This document shows positions 1-8,341 of a DNA stretch of 64,000 bases, piece after piece (the first letter of the stretch is position 1; the number at the start of each line of letters is the position of its first letter). The notes under the pieces are model-generated. The model made no database searches, was not told where the DNA came from, and was given only the letters and a program-made list of their open reading frames with translations. The DNA lies in assembly GCF_000473105.1 (NCBI RefSeq), contig NZ_AXBB01000006.1, forward strand, positions 1 to 64,000, given 5' to 3'. The DNA comes from Phaeobacter inhibens DSM 16374. GTDB lineage: Bacteria > Pseudomonadota > Alphaproteobacteria > Rhodobacterales > Rhodobacteraceae. A program made the position numbers and the translations under genes.

Positions 1-698
1 TCTTTGGTGGACTTGAGGCTGCCTGCCGCGTCTCGCCGTCGATCCGCGATGATCAGTTTGTGGATCGCATAGCGCTCTGGACGCGGGATCTGCACGAGAA
101 TTCCGGATCGATAGATCGCGGCTGCGTGAATCGGCTCAGCGATCAGGAAGTTGAGGTAGTTTAATCCTTGGGCGTTTACACCCAATGCGGGCAAATCACG
201 GATGCTCTCATCTCCGAAGGCGGGCGTGAGAAACTCGACCAACTGGCCACTGCCACCCTGGGCCCATCGCCACGTTCGGCCTTGGTCAAGAGCCGGTAAG
301 GGATCGAATTTGAGCGCCGAGAACGTCTCGACGAGACCCGGGTCAACCTGATCCTGCAATGCCACGCTTAGTTTTTCGAACTGGGCGATATCGATATCGC
401 CGGTGTTGGCCATGCCCCCCAAGGGAAGACGGATACCAAGCTCACCTTCATACAGCCGGAAAGCGTTCGTCCCGACGATGGTGCCACCTAACCGGAAAGT
501 CCCGGCTGCCGCCATCGCCGACAAGATGGACCCGGTCGCCCGGTCGGTTGGCGTCATACCTTCCGCCCGCAGAAGTCGAACGAGCCGCGACCGTTCCGCC
601 TGCCGCTCCTTAGCCGTTGTACGGAGCTCCTCGATCCGGTCGATGCGCGCGCGCGTTTCGTCGCCGTCCTCGCCGATATTGGTCTTGTCACGCTTTCG
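1..698 (-). pseudogene. GSU2403-family nucleotidyltransferase-fold protein, truncated at both ends
   Basis: The minus strand reads open from 698 to the window edge without a stop. The translation carries a motif pattern I associate with the GSU2403-like nucleotidyltransferase-fold family: a GGTIVGTNAF segment, then NTGDIDIAQF (the acidic NTGDIDI would be the metal-binding part of the fold), then a C-terminal stretch rich in basic residues. No start codon is available because the reading frame runs directly into the IS3 element at 699, so the N-terminus is lost; the C-terminus lies outside the window. No continuation of the gene is visible on the far side of the IS (from 1893), so this is not a simple insertion. 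Function of the family is poorly defined; some members sit in toxin-antitoxin or defence contexts. Family call is from memory of motifs. Confidence 0.6.
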
Positions 699-707
699 TG
701 CCGCTCC
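699..707 (+). repeat. IS3 terminal inverted repeat, low-coordinate end
   Basis: TGCCGCTCC, matched by the reverse complement at 1884-1892. Homology beyond nine bases is patchy, so the full repeat length is uncertain. Confidence 0.5.
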
Positions 708-717
708 AAGTGCTCGT

Positions 718-1576
718 TTAAGCCACCTTCCGTTCGAAAGCGACCGGGCTTATCCAGCCCAGTGCTGAGTGACGGCGTCGTGGATTGTAGAACCCGTTGA
801 TGTATTCGAAGATTGCCATCTCAGCCTTCCGCCGTGTCTCCCAAGGATGCCGCCAGATCAGCTCCGCCTTGATCGTCTTAAAGAAGGTTTCGACGGCAGC
901 ATTGTCGTAACAATTACCCTTGCCGCTCATGGACACCTTAAAGCCGTGCTGGCGCAGGATCTTCTGATAATCATGAGAACAATATTGCGATCCGCGATCG
1001 GTGTGGTGGATGCAGTCCTTGGGCGGTTGCCGGAACGCGATGGCCATGTTCAACGCTCGGATTGCCAAGTCGCGTTTCATGCGGTTGCTAACGGCCCAAC
1101 CGATTACCCGCCTGGAATGTAGGTCCAGGATAACAGCCAAATACAACCAGCCTTCGCGCGTCCAGACATAGCTGATGTCACCCGCCCATTTCTGGTTTTT
1201 GTTTATCAGCGTTGAAGTCACGATCCAGCAGGTTGGGTGCTATATTGAGCTTATGATCGCTGTCAGTGGTCACCTTGTGTTTGCGGGTCCGAACAACAGA
1301 TATGCCGTTCTGACGCATCAATCTGCCCACACGGCGATGGCCAACATCCAAGCCGATCTCCTTCAGCTCTTCGGTCATACGCGGCCTGCCATAACTGCCT
1401 AAACTGAGACGCGACTGTTCTTTGATATGCGCCAGCGTGACCAGGTCAGATCGCTGTCTGCGGCTGGCTGGCCGACTGCGGAACGCACGCAAACCGCGCA
1501 GGCTGACATCCATAACCTGACACAGGCGCGCTGCCGGAAACGCATCCCGGTGTTCTTCGATGAACCTAAACCTCAT
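718..1576 (-). pseudogene. IS3-family transposase orfB, frameshifted
   Basis: This encodes the catalytic part of the IS3 transposase: a helix-turn-helix-like N-terminus, then an rve/RNase-H-like integrase core with the DDE triad visible in GDISYVWT, HHTDRGSQY and NAAVETFF. The reading frame is broken. An upstream piece (1576 to about 1200) ends in a frame that reads NADKQKPEMGG and stops, and the rest continues one base over as NQKWAGD. A run of five T on the plus strand at 1196-1200 is where one extra base would explain the break: removing it gives NADKQNQKWAGD, a normal family sequence. Either a true mutation or a sequencing error in the homopolymer. The start ATG overlaps the orfA stop by four bases, as in relatives. 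Confidence 0.85.
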
Positions 1577-1848
1577 GGCTTTTGGCTCGCGAAGAACTGC
1601 GTTGCTTTTTTTAGGATGTCCCGCTCCTCCTTGAGAATGCGGTTCTCACGCCTAAGCCGGTCATTCTCTTGAGCAAGGCTCAAATCTTCTTTCGACACCA
1701 CGTCTGTATCTCTGTGCGCGGTGATCCATTTGTTCAGCGTCGACATACCGACGCCAAGATCATCCGCCACCTGCTTACGCGTTAGCCCGCTGGTTAACGC
1801 AATCCGCACCGCATCTTGGCGAAATTCGTCCGTCCGTTTTAGTCCCAT
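1573..1848 (-). CDS. IS3-family transposase orfA
   Basis: A 91-residue protein that binds the element's ends. It has an HTH_8-type helix-turn-helix in residues 10-45 (GLTRKQVADDLGVGMSTLNKWI) followed by a leucine-zipper-like coiled coil (ENDRLRRENRILKEERDILKKA in part), the standard orfA layout. It is intact, starts 44 bases inside the inverted repeat and overlaps orfB by four bases. In IS3 elements a translational frameshift between orfA and orfB usually makes the active OrfAB protein; here orfB is broken further on, so the product would be inactive even after frameshifting. Confidence 0.9.
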   Translation of the reverse strand: MGLKRTDEFRQDAVRIALTSGLTRKQVADDLGVGMSTLNKWITAHRDTDVVSKEDLSLAQENDRLRRENRILKEERDILKKATQFFASQKP

Positions 1849-1883
1849 AGTTCATCTCCTTTGGTGCAGTAAATGCTATCAAA

Positions 1884-1892
1884 GGAGCGGCA
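1884..1892 (-). repeat. IS3 terminal inverted repeat, orfA-proximal end
   Basis: GGAGCGGCA on the plus strand, the complement of the repeat at 699-707. It lies 36 bases upstream of the orfA start. Confidence 0.5.
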
Positions 1893-2140
1893 TCAAACCG
1901 CGACAGGTCCAAACCCACAAGACGCTTGGCAACCGCATTGGCTAAATGAACACCTGGATTGGCAAGATCACCACAGAGCAGGTGAAACAGCGTGTGGCAA
2001 ATGGACTTTTGCGGCTGATCAACCAGACAGGGAACAAAGTGCCCTAAGGGATCAAGCCAAACTTTCCCGTTACCCGGCAGGATCTGCCCGAGCTGACCGC
2101 AACCACACTTCACACGATCGATCGCCTGCTGAGCTCTTAG
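1893..2140 (+). pseudogene. Decayed Crp/Fnr-family regulator, C-terminal DNA-binding domain
   Basis: Starting immediately after the IS3 end, one plus-strand frame reads like the winged-helix domain of a Crp/Fnr regulator but with stops in it: MNTWIGKITTEQVKQRVANG at 1946, LLRLINQTGNKVP, stop at 2045, then GIKPNFPVTRQDLPELTATT and LHTIDRLLSS before a TAG at 2138-2140. The signature QRVAxxLLRLxxQxG...FPVTRQDxxELTxTTLHTxxRLLS is the helix-turn-helix of FNR/NnrR-type proteins. A further in-frame TAA lies just before the ATG. The sensor domain is absent, presumably removed on the other side of the IS. Because the remnant sits directly before the nos operon it may be what is left of the operon's own regulator. 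Clear as a remnant, less clear as to which subfamily. Confidence 0.75.
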
Positions 2141-2223
2141 ATCGGGCCAGCACTTAGCACCACCTCGGAACTGCTGTGGATCGGAGCCTTTGCCTGTTTT
2201 GGATTGGGTATCGTGAAGGAAGT

Positions 2224-2237
2224 TTGCGCTTGCGCAA
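2224..2237 (+). promoter_or_regulatory. FNR/NNR-like box upstream of nosC
   Basis: TTGCGCTTGCGCAA fits the TTG-N8-CAA core of FNR/DNR/NnrR sites and is a near-perfect palindrome (TTGCGC-N2-GCGCAA). It lies about 172 bases before the nosC start in the only sizeable gap upstream of the operon. That a Crp/Fnr protein binds it is inferred. Confidence 0.45.
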
Positions 2238-2279
2238 GGTTTCTGGCGCAAGACCCGATAAAATAGCACTGGAACCGAT

Positions 2280-2297
2280 ACCGGTTGATTGACCGGT
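2280..2297 (+). promoter_or_regulatory. Inverted repeat ACCGGT-N6-ACCGGT before nosC
   Basis: Two copies of the self-complementary hexamer ACCGGT separated by six bases, 112 bases before nosC, overlapping a TTGATTGA sequence. It could be an operator; no binding protein is suggested by the sequence. Confidence 0.3.
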
Positions 2298-2408
2298 CAG
2301 ACAAAAAGCGGCGACGCAAAACACACTCACACATGTGAACAACATTTACGGAGTATCCGCTGATGTGGATCAAAGACCGCCTCTCCGCCCGAAGGTACCG
2401 GTAACACC

Positions 2409-2867
2409 GTGCAGCGCCTCTATAACATAACCTTGGCCCTCTTCGTTTCTCTGTGCCTTATTTTGTACAGTTCGATTGGTATGGCGCATACGCAGGATAC
2501 CGCAGGTTTCGCGATAGAAATCTGCGCCGATGGCGTTGCCAAGACCGTGGTATTGAACCCCGAAGGCAGCCCCGTTGAAACGCCCGAAGCCTGTTCAAAG
2601 TGTAACATGTGCTGTCAGGTTATCTTTGTCTTGGCCTCTTTGGGTCGCCTAGCGGGCGTGTTTGATCTGCCGGACGATATTTCGTTGGGCCGTTGGATCG
2701 TGCCGAACATTATCGTCACCAAACACAACACGTTCCCCGTGCCCCGCGGCCCCCCTGCTGCGCAAGACTCTCGGTTTATCCGGCCGAGCCTGAGCAAGGG
2801 TGACCACCCTGTTGGTCACAACATGCAAAGCGCGGGGCGATCTCTTTTCAAGGACGCCATCGCATGA
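2409..2867 (+). CDS. nosC: NosC, small accessory protein of the nos operon
   Basis: A 152-residue protein from a GTG start. Residues 1-26 form an export signal or membrane anchor (LALFVSLCLILYSSIGMA), and a cysteine motif CSKCNMCC follows at about residue 60. Small proteins of this kind with a CxxCxxC-type motif precede nosR in Paracoccus and relatives, where they are called NosC; the function is not settled, and a role in electron transfer or copper handling is only suggested. Its last codons overlap nosR by four bases (ATGA), so the two are translationally coupled. The assignment rests on position plus the cysteine motif; the GTG start is chosen because it gives a full signal sequence. Confidence 0.75.
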   Translation: MQRLYNITLALFVSLCLILYSSIGMAHTQDTAGFAIEICADGVAKTVVLNPEGSPVETPEACSKCNMCCQVIFVLASLGRLAGVFDLPDDISLGRWIVPNIIVTKHNTFPVPRGPPAAQDSRFIRPSLSKGDHPVGHNMQSAGRSLFKDAIA

Positions 2868-5056
2868 AAACCCTCCTGTCCTATCTCAAATCTCTGGTTT
2901 TGCTCGCCGCGCTGCTTGGCTCTGGGCCTTCCGCCGCTGCGGACACTGTGCTGTCAAAGCTGTTGCCAAAGCTGTCCGCCGCAGAACTGGTCGAGGGAGC
3001 GGATTCCTTTGGCGCGCTGCATCCAGACATTCCGGCCATTGAGGTTTTGACAAATGGTCAGCACATTGGCTGGGCCTTTGTGACCTCGGACTACGTGTCC
3101 ACCACAGGCTATTCTGGCAAACCCATTCATACGATGGTGGCCGTGGATGATGCCGCGCAGGTGATTGGCGTGGATTTGGTCAAGCACTACGAACCCATTG
3201 TTTTGATAGGTATTCCAGATGCCAAGGTAAGGGGGCTGGTGGCCAACTACCGCGGCCTTGACTTGGTGGCCGAGGCTGAAAAGGGCGGCACAGCGCACCA
3301 ACTCGATATCATCTCCGGTGCAACGGTGACGATCATGGTGATCGACGATTCCATCGTGCGCGCCGGTCTGAAGGTCGCGCGCCAGTTAGGCCTTGGCGGG
3401 CTTATGGTTCAGGATGCAGGCGCTGGTTCGCAGTTTGAAATTAACCCCGAAGCGCAGGCCGCTTCCGATTGGATGACCCTAGAGGGCGATGGGACGCTGC
3501 GCCGTCTGTCGCTGGACGTGGGGCAGGTCAATGCCGCCTTCAAAGCCATGAAGGACACGCGCGCGGGTAAACGTGCGCTGACCGAGGGGCCAGAGACCAC
3601 CTTTATAGACATGCAGGCGGCGCTTGTCTCGCACCCGGCGATTGGGCGCGCCATTCTGGGCGAGGCCGCAGCCGACAACCTGCAGGCCTGGCTGGAGGAA
3701 GGCGATCACGCGATCGCTATTTTTGGCCGTGGGCTGTATTCCTTCAAGGGGTCAGGCTATGTGCGGGGCGGCATTTTTGACCGGATCGTATTGATTCAAA
3801 ACGATACATCGGTGCGTTTCCGCGACCGTATGCACAAGCGGATCAACGGCATCGTCGCCGAAAACGCCCCCGTCTTCGCCGAGGCAGATCTGTTCAAGAT
3901 ACCGGCAGACAGCGGCTTTGACCCCACGCTACCTTTTCGCATTCAGCTGTTGGTACAGCGCGAAGTGGGCGCAATCGAAAAAGTCTTCACCACCTTCGAA
4001 ATGGGCTATCAGTTACCGTCCAGTTACATCCGCACCATTGTGCCCGCGCCTGCGGTGCCTGCCAGCGTTCCGACCATTTCCGAGCCATCCGAGCTGGATG
4101 CGCAGCAGGCCCTGTGGACACGGATCTGGAAGGGCAAGCAGGTTGAGATCGCGGTGCTGGGCGTCATGTTGTCGGTGCTGACGGGGGTGTTCTTTTTCCA
4201 GAACTTTGCCGTACGCAATGCACGCGCCTTTTACTGGTTCCGCATCGGGTTTTTGACGATCACGCTGACTTACCTAGGCTGGATATCCAACGCGCAGCTG
4301 TCTGTGGTCAACTTGATGGCGCTCTTCGGGTCGCTGGTCTCGGGCTTTAGCTGGCAGGCCTTCTTGCTGGACCCGCTGACCTTTATCTTGTGGTTCTCGG
4401 TGGCGGCTGCGCTGTTGTTCTGGGGGCGGGGCGCCTATTGCGGCTGGCTGTGCCCGTTCGGCGCCCTGCAAGAGTTGCTGAATCAAGTGGCCCGCAAGCT
4501 GCATATCCCGCAATGGACCCTGCCATGGGGCTTAAACGAGCGGCTGTGGCCTCTGAAGTATATGATCTTTCTGGGCCTTTTCGGGGTATCCCTCAGCAGT
4601 ATTGAGCAGGCCGAGCGGCTGGCCGAGGTGGAACCCTTCAAAACCGCCATAGTCCTGAACTTTGTGCGTGCATGGCCCTTTGTAGCCTACGTCGCGGCGC
4701 TGCTGATCGCCGGGCTGTTTGTCGAACGGTTCTTCTGCCGATACCTGTGCCCACTGGGCGCGGCTCTGGCCATCCCGGCGCGCCTGCGCATGTTCGACTG
4801 GCTCAAGCGCTACAAAGAGTGCGGCAGCCCTTGCCAGACCTGCGCCCATCAATGCCCTGTTCAGGCGATCCACCCCACCGGCGAGATCAACCCGAACGAA
4901 TGCATCAACTGCCTGCATTGTCAGGTGCTCTACCAATCCGAAACGGTCTGCCCCGTGGTCATCAAACAGAAGAAGCGGCGCAACCGAGTTGGCGCGGCCC
5001 CCGATTTGGGCCGGACCAACCTAGGCCACCCCAATGAAATCAAATCTGCGAACTGA
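2864..5056 (+). CDS. nosR: NosR, membrane flavo-/iron-sulfur protein for N2O reduction
   Basis: A 730-residue polytopic protein needed for expression and activity of nitrous oxide reductase, thought to feed electrons from the quinol pool to NosZ. A cleavable signal (residues 1-25) leads into a periplasmic FMN-binding domain; the SGATVT segment near residue 152 matches the site of covalent FMN attachment in this family. Transmembrane helices follow from about residue 425, with two CxxxCP motifs (CGWLCPFGA and CRYLCPLGA), and the C-terminus carries a ferredoxin-like domain with clustered cysteines (CQTCAHQCP and CINCLHC) for two [4Fe-4S] clusters. Length and order are normal for NosR. The start overlaps the nosC stop; nosZ follows after 12 bases. 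Confidence 0.95.
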   Translation: MKTLLSYLKSLVLLAALLGSGPSAAADTVLSKLLPKLSAAELVEGADSFGALHPDIPAIEVLTNGQHIGWAFVTSDYVSTTGYSGKPIHTMVAVDDAAQVIGVDLVKHYEPIVLIGIPDAKVRGLVANYRGLDLVAEAEKGGTAHQLDIISGATVTIMVIDDSIVRAGLKVARQLGLGGLMVQDAGAGSQFEINPEAQAASDWMTLEGDGTLRRLSLDVGQVNAAFKAMKDTRAGKRALTEGPETTFIDMQAALVSHPAIGRAILGEAAADNLQAWLEEGDHAIAIFGRGLYSFKGSGYVRGGIFDRIVLIQNDTSVRFRDRMHKRINGIVAENAPVFAEADLFKIPADSGFDPTLPFRIQLLVQREVGAIEKVFTTFEMGYQLPSSYIRTIVPAPAVPASVPTISEPSELDAQQALWTRIWKGKQVEIAVLGVMLSVLTGVFFFQNFAVRNARAFYWFRIGFLTITLTYLGWISNAQLSVVNLMALFGSLVSGFSWQAFLLDPLTFILWFSVAAALLFWGRGAYCGWLCPFGALQELLNQVARKLHIPQWTLPWGLNERLWPLKYMIFLGLFGVSLSSIEQAERLAEVEPFKTAIVLNFVRAWPFVAYVAALLIAGLFVERFFCRYLCPLGAALAIPARLRMFDWLKRYKECGSPCQTCAHQCPVQAIHPTGEINPNECINCLHCQVLYQSETVCPVVIKQKKRRNRVGAAPDLGRTNLGHPNEIKSAN

Positions 5057-5068
5057 AAGGAACCAGTC

Positions 5069-7006
5069 ATGTCAGAAGGTAATAAACTACCGATCACCCG
5101 GCGCGGATTGCTCGGCGCCACTGCAGGCGGCGCCGCCCTTGCGAGCGCGCTTGGCCCACGGGCTATGCTGGGCGGGTCTGCCGTTGTTGGCGCCACGGTT
5201 GCCAGCACCACCAGTGCTCGCGCCGCAGCCGGGGCCGAGGTTGGTCCGGGCCAGCTGGACGAGTACTACGGCTTCTGGTCCTCAGGCCAGTGCGGAGAAA
5301 TGCGTATCCTTGGCGTCCCCTCGATGCGTGAATTGATGCGTGTCCCGGTGTTCAACATCTGCTCCGCCACCGGCTGGGGCATCACCAACGAATCCAAGAA
5401 GATCCTGACCGAGGGGCTGACCCAAAAGACCAAGGATCATCTGGCTGCCAATGGTCTGGAATTTCCGCCTAACGGCGACCTGCACCACCCGCATATGTCC
5501 TTTACCAAGGGCACCTATGACGGTCGCTATCTGTTCATGAACGACAAGGCTAACACCCGCGTAGCCCGCGTGCGCTGTGACGTGATGAAATGCGACAAGA
5601 TCATCGAAATCCCTAACGCCAAGGCGATCCACGGTCTGCGTCCGCAAAAATGGCCTCGCACCGATTATGTCTTTGCCAATGGTGAAGACGAAGTGCCGAT
5701 GATCAACGACGGCCAAATTCTGGACGAGCCTGAGAAATACGTAAACTTCTACACCGCAATCAATGCCGACGAGATGACAATCGCGTGGCAGGTCATGGTG
5801 ACAGGCAACCTTGACAACACCGATTGCGACTATGACGGCAAATATGCCTTCTCGACCTCGTATAACTCGGAAATGGGCATGACCCTGCCCGACATGACCG
5901 AGGCCGACATGGACCACGTGGTCGTGTTCAACATCAAAGAGATTGAGGCGGGCATCGCTGCCGGGGACTACACCGAACTGAATGGCGTCAAGGTTCTAGA
6001 CGGACGCAAAGGGGCGAACAAGAAGTACACCGCCTATGTGCCAATCCCCAACAACCCTCACGGCTGTAACATGGCGCCCGACAAGATCCACTTGTGCATC
6101 GCCGGGAAACTGTCGCCCACGGTTTCGGTGATTGACGTGCGCAAGTTGGATGATGTCTTTGCCGGCACAATCGAGCCGCGCGCGGCCGTTGTCGCAGAAC
6201 CGCAGCTAGGTCTTGGCCCGCTTCATACCGCCTTTGACGGCAAGGGCAACGGCTATACCACGCTGTTCCTCGACAGTCAGGTGGTCAAGTGGAACATCAA
6301 AGATGCGATCAAGCTGTATAATGGCGAGGATATCGACCCGATTATCGTCAAGAAGGACGTGCACTACCAGCCGGGCCACAACTCGACCGTGATGGGTGAA
6401 ACCCTTGAGGCAAATGATAAATATTACCTGACGATGAACAAGTTCTCAAAGGATCGGTTCCTAAATGTGGGCCCCCTAAAACCCGAGAACGAACAACTGT
6501 TCGCCATAGATGGCGACGAGATGACCTTGATCCATGACGGCCCGACCTTTGCCGAACCGCATGACAGCATCATCGTTGATCCTGCTAAGGTGAATCCAAA
6601 GTCTGTTTGGGACCGCAACGACCCAATGTGGGCTGACACCCGCATGCAGGCCGAGGCCGACGGGATTGATCTGGACGACTGGCAAGACTCCGTCATTCGG
6701 GATGGCAACAAGGTGCGCGTCTATATGTCGAGCCAGGCGCCGAACTTTTCCCTCGAGAGCTTTACCGTCCAGCAGGGCGATGAGGTGACGGTGATCGTGA
6801 CCAACCTTGATGACATCGACGATCTGACCCACGGCTTTACAATGGGCAACCACGGCGTCGCGATGGAGGTCGGCCCGCAGGCCACGTCTTCAGTGACCTT
6901 TGTGGCGGCAACGCCTGGCGTGTTCTGGTACTACTGCCAGTGGTTCTGCCACGCGCTGCACATGGAAATGCGCGGGCGTATGTTCGTTGAACCAAAAGCG
7001 AGCTAA
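5069..7006 (+). CDS. nosZ: Nitrous-oxide reductase NosZ (clade I, Tat-exported)
   Basis: The 645-residue catalytic enzyme that reduces N2O to N2 in the periplasm. The N-terminus has a twin-arginine signal (TRRGLLG, residues 10-16), which marks clade I enzymes exported folded with copper. A seven-bladed propeller with the histidines of the CuZ cluster occupies most of the protein (DLHHPHMSF near residue 140 is part of it). The C-terminal cupredoxin domain carries the CuA ligands in [15 protein letters not shown] near residue 626-640. All expected copper ligands I can recognise are present, so it should be active. It sits 12 bases after nosR with a clear AAAGGA ribosome site and is followed by nosD after 3 bases. 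Confidence 0.98.
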   Translation: MSEGNKLPITRRGLLGATAGGAALASALGPRAMLGGSAVVGATVASTTSARAAAGAEVGPGQLDEYYGFWSSGQCGEMRILGVPSMRELMRVPVFNICSATGWGITNESKKILTEGLTQKTKDHLAANGLEFPPNGDLHHPHMSFTKGTYDGRYLFMNDKANTRVARVRCDVMKCDKIIEIPNAKAIHGLRPQKWPRTDYVFANGEDEVPMINDGQILDEPEKYVNFYTAINADEMTIAWQVMVTGNLDNTDCDYDGKYAFSTSYNSEMGMTLPDMTEADMDHVVVFNIKEIEAGIAAGDYTELNGVKVLDGRKGANKKYTAYVPIPNNPHGCNMAPDKIHLCIAGKLSPTVSVIDVRKLDDVFAGTIEPRAAVVAEPQLGLGPLHTAFDGKGNGYTTLFLDSQVVKWNIKDAIKLYNGEDIDPIIVKKDVHYQPGHNSTVMGETLEANDKYYLTMNKFSKDRFLNVGPLKPENEQLFAIDGDEMTLIHDGPTFAEPHDSIIVDPAKVNPKSVWDRNDPMWADTRMQAEADGIDLDDWQDSVIRDGNKVRVYMSSQAPNFSLESFTVQQGDEVTVIVTNLDDIDDLTHGFTMGNHGVAMEVGPQATSSVTFVAATPGVFWYYCQWFCHALHMEMRGRMFVEPKAS

Positions 7007-7009
7007 GCC

Positions 7010-8341
7010 ATGATACGTGCCTTGTCCTTTTTGGTGTCATTGGTGATTGCGCTGCCCCTTTGGGCGGGCGAAATTGCTGTGCTGCCGGGGCGGGGCACCC
7101 TTGCCACAGCAATCGCCGAGGCCAACCCCGGCGATGTGCTAACCCTTGCGCCCGGGCGCTATCTGGGCGTGGTTTATATTGACCGCCCTCTAACGCTGAC
7201 CGGCACACATCGTGCGGTAATCGACGGGCAGAGACAGGGGACAGTTGTCACCATTGACGCTCCCGATGTGACCCTGCGCAACCTGACGATCATGGGATCA
7301 GGTCTGGACAGTCGAGCCATCGACGCCGGCATCAAGATACTCAAAAAAGCCGACCGTGCCCTAATCTCGCGCAACCGGGTCCTGGGCAATCTGCACGGGA
7401 TCGACGTGCATGGTGGGCTGGATGCGCAGGTGCTGGACAATATCATCGAAGGCACCCGCGACCGGCGTATGAACGACCGGGGCAATGGTATCTACGTGTG
7501 GAATTCGCCCGGCACAATTGTCGAGGGCAACACCGTGCGATGGGGCCGGGATGGGATTTTCTCTAACACCTCGCGCAAAGGAGTTTACCGCAACAACCTG
7601 TTCCGCGATCTGCGGTTTGCAGTGCATTACATGTACACCAATGATTCTGAGGTGTCGGGCAACGTCTCAATCGGCAACCACCTTGGCTTTGCGATCATGT
7701 TTTCCAACAATGTGGTGCTGCGCGATAATCTTAGTCTGAGGGATCGCAGCCATGGCGTCATGCTGAACTTTGCCAACAACTCCGATGTGTCGGGTAATCT
7801 GGTGCGTGGCGGGGCCGATCGCTGCACCTTTATTTACAACGCCCACAAGAATTTGATTTACGGGAACCGGTTTGAGGGCTGCATGATCGGCGTCCATTTC
7901 ACTGCCGGATCAGAGCGCAATGTGCTGACGGGTAACGCTTTTTTGGGTAACCGCACGCAGGTCAAATATGTTGGTACGCGCGATATCGAATGGAGCTTTG
8001 ACGGCCGTGGCAATTACTGGTCCGATCACGCCAGCTTTGATCTGGACGGGGATGGGATCGCGGACAGCCCTTTTCGCCCCAACGATCTGATGGATCATAT
8101 TCTGTGGTCGCAGCCCGCTGCCGCCCTGCTGACCGGATCGCCGGTTGTTCAACTGATCCGTTGGGGTCAATCAAGCTTTCCTGCGACATTACCCGGCGGC
8201 GTGGTAGACAGCGCCCCGCTGATGCGCGCGCCAACCATAGACATAACCTCTGAATATCTTGCGATGGAGGCCGAGGTTGCCGCCCGCCGGAAAGAAAGCG
8301 ACTACGATGACTTCGACGTTAACGATCTCGCATCTCACTAA
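7010..8341 (+). CDS. nosD: NosD, periplasmic copper-site maturation protein
   Basis: A 443-residue protein of the carbohydrate-binding/sugar-hydrolase repeat (CASH, right-handed beta-helix) type, with a signal peptide in residues 1-20 (LSFLVSLVIALPLWA). The body is a run of beta-helix rungs with repeated G-N-x-V/I-x-G-N patterns. NosD works with the NosFY ABC transporter to supply sulfur or otherwise assemble the CuZ cluster of NosZ. It starts 3 bases after nosZ and its 3' end overlaps nosF by 35 bases, so the genes are tightly coupled. Length is normal for the family. Confidence 0.95.
   Translation: MIRALSFLVSLVIALPLWAGEIAVLPGRGTLATAIAEANPGDVLTLAPGRYLGVVYIDRPLTLTGTHRAVIDGQRQGTVVTIDAPDVTLRNLTIMGSGLDSRAIDAGIKILKKADRALISRNRVLGNLHGIDVHGGLDAQVLDNIIEGTRDRRMNDRGNGIYVWNSPGTIVEGNTVRWGRDGIFSNTSRKGVYRNNLFRDLRFAVHYMYTNDSEVSGNVSIGNHLGFAIMFSNNVVLRDNLSLRDRSHGVMLNFANNSDVSGNLVRGGADRCTFIYNAHKNLIYGNRFEGCMIGVHFTAGSERNVLTGNAFLGNRTQVKYVGTRDIEWSFDGRGNYWSDHASFDLDGDGIADSPFRPNDLMDHILWSQPAAALLTGSPVVQLIRWGQSSFPATLPGGVVDSAPLMRAPTIDITSEYLAMEAEVAARRKESDYDDFDVNDLASH

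Larger units (their letters stand above)
699..1892 (-). mobile_element. IS3-family insertion sequence
   Basis: The element contains overlapping orfA and orfB transposase genes in the usual IS3 arrangement on the minus strand. Its limits are inferred from imperfect terminal inverted repeats: TGCCGCTCC at 699-707 and its complement GGAGCGGCA at 1884-1892, giving the TG...CA ends typical of the family. The 3-4 bases outside the two ends do not match (ttcg on the left, tcaa on the right), so no target duplication is seen, and the flanking genes are different broken genes. This suggests recombination or deletion after insertion. The transposase has a frameshift, so this copy is probably immobile. 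Confidence 0.8.

Noticed and set aside
1775-2269. Long minus-strand open frame across the IS end and the Crp/Fnr relic
   Set aside because: It runs through the IS3 terminal repeat and antisense to the regulator relic, with no recognisable product.
8259-8306. Earlier ATG for nosF
   Set aside because: The extra 16 residues lie within the nosD coding end and do not match ABC ATPase N-termini.
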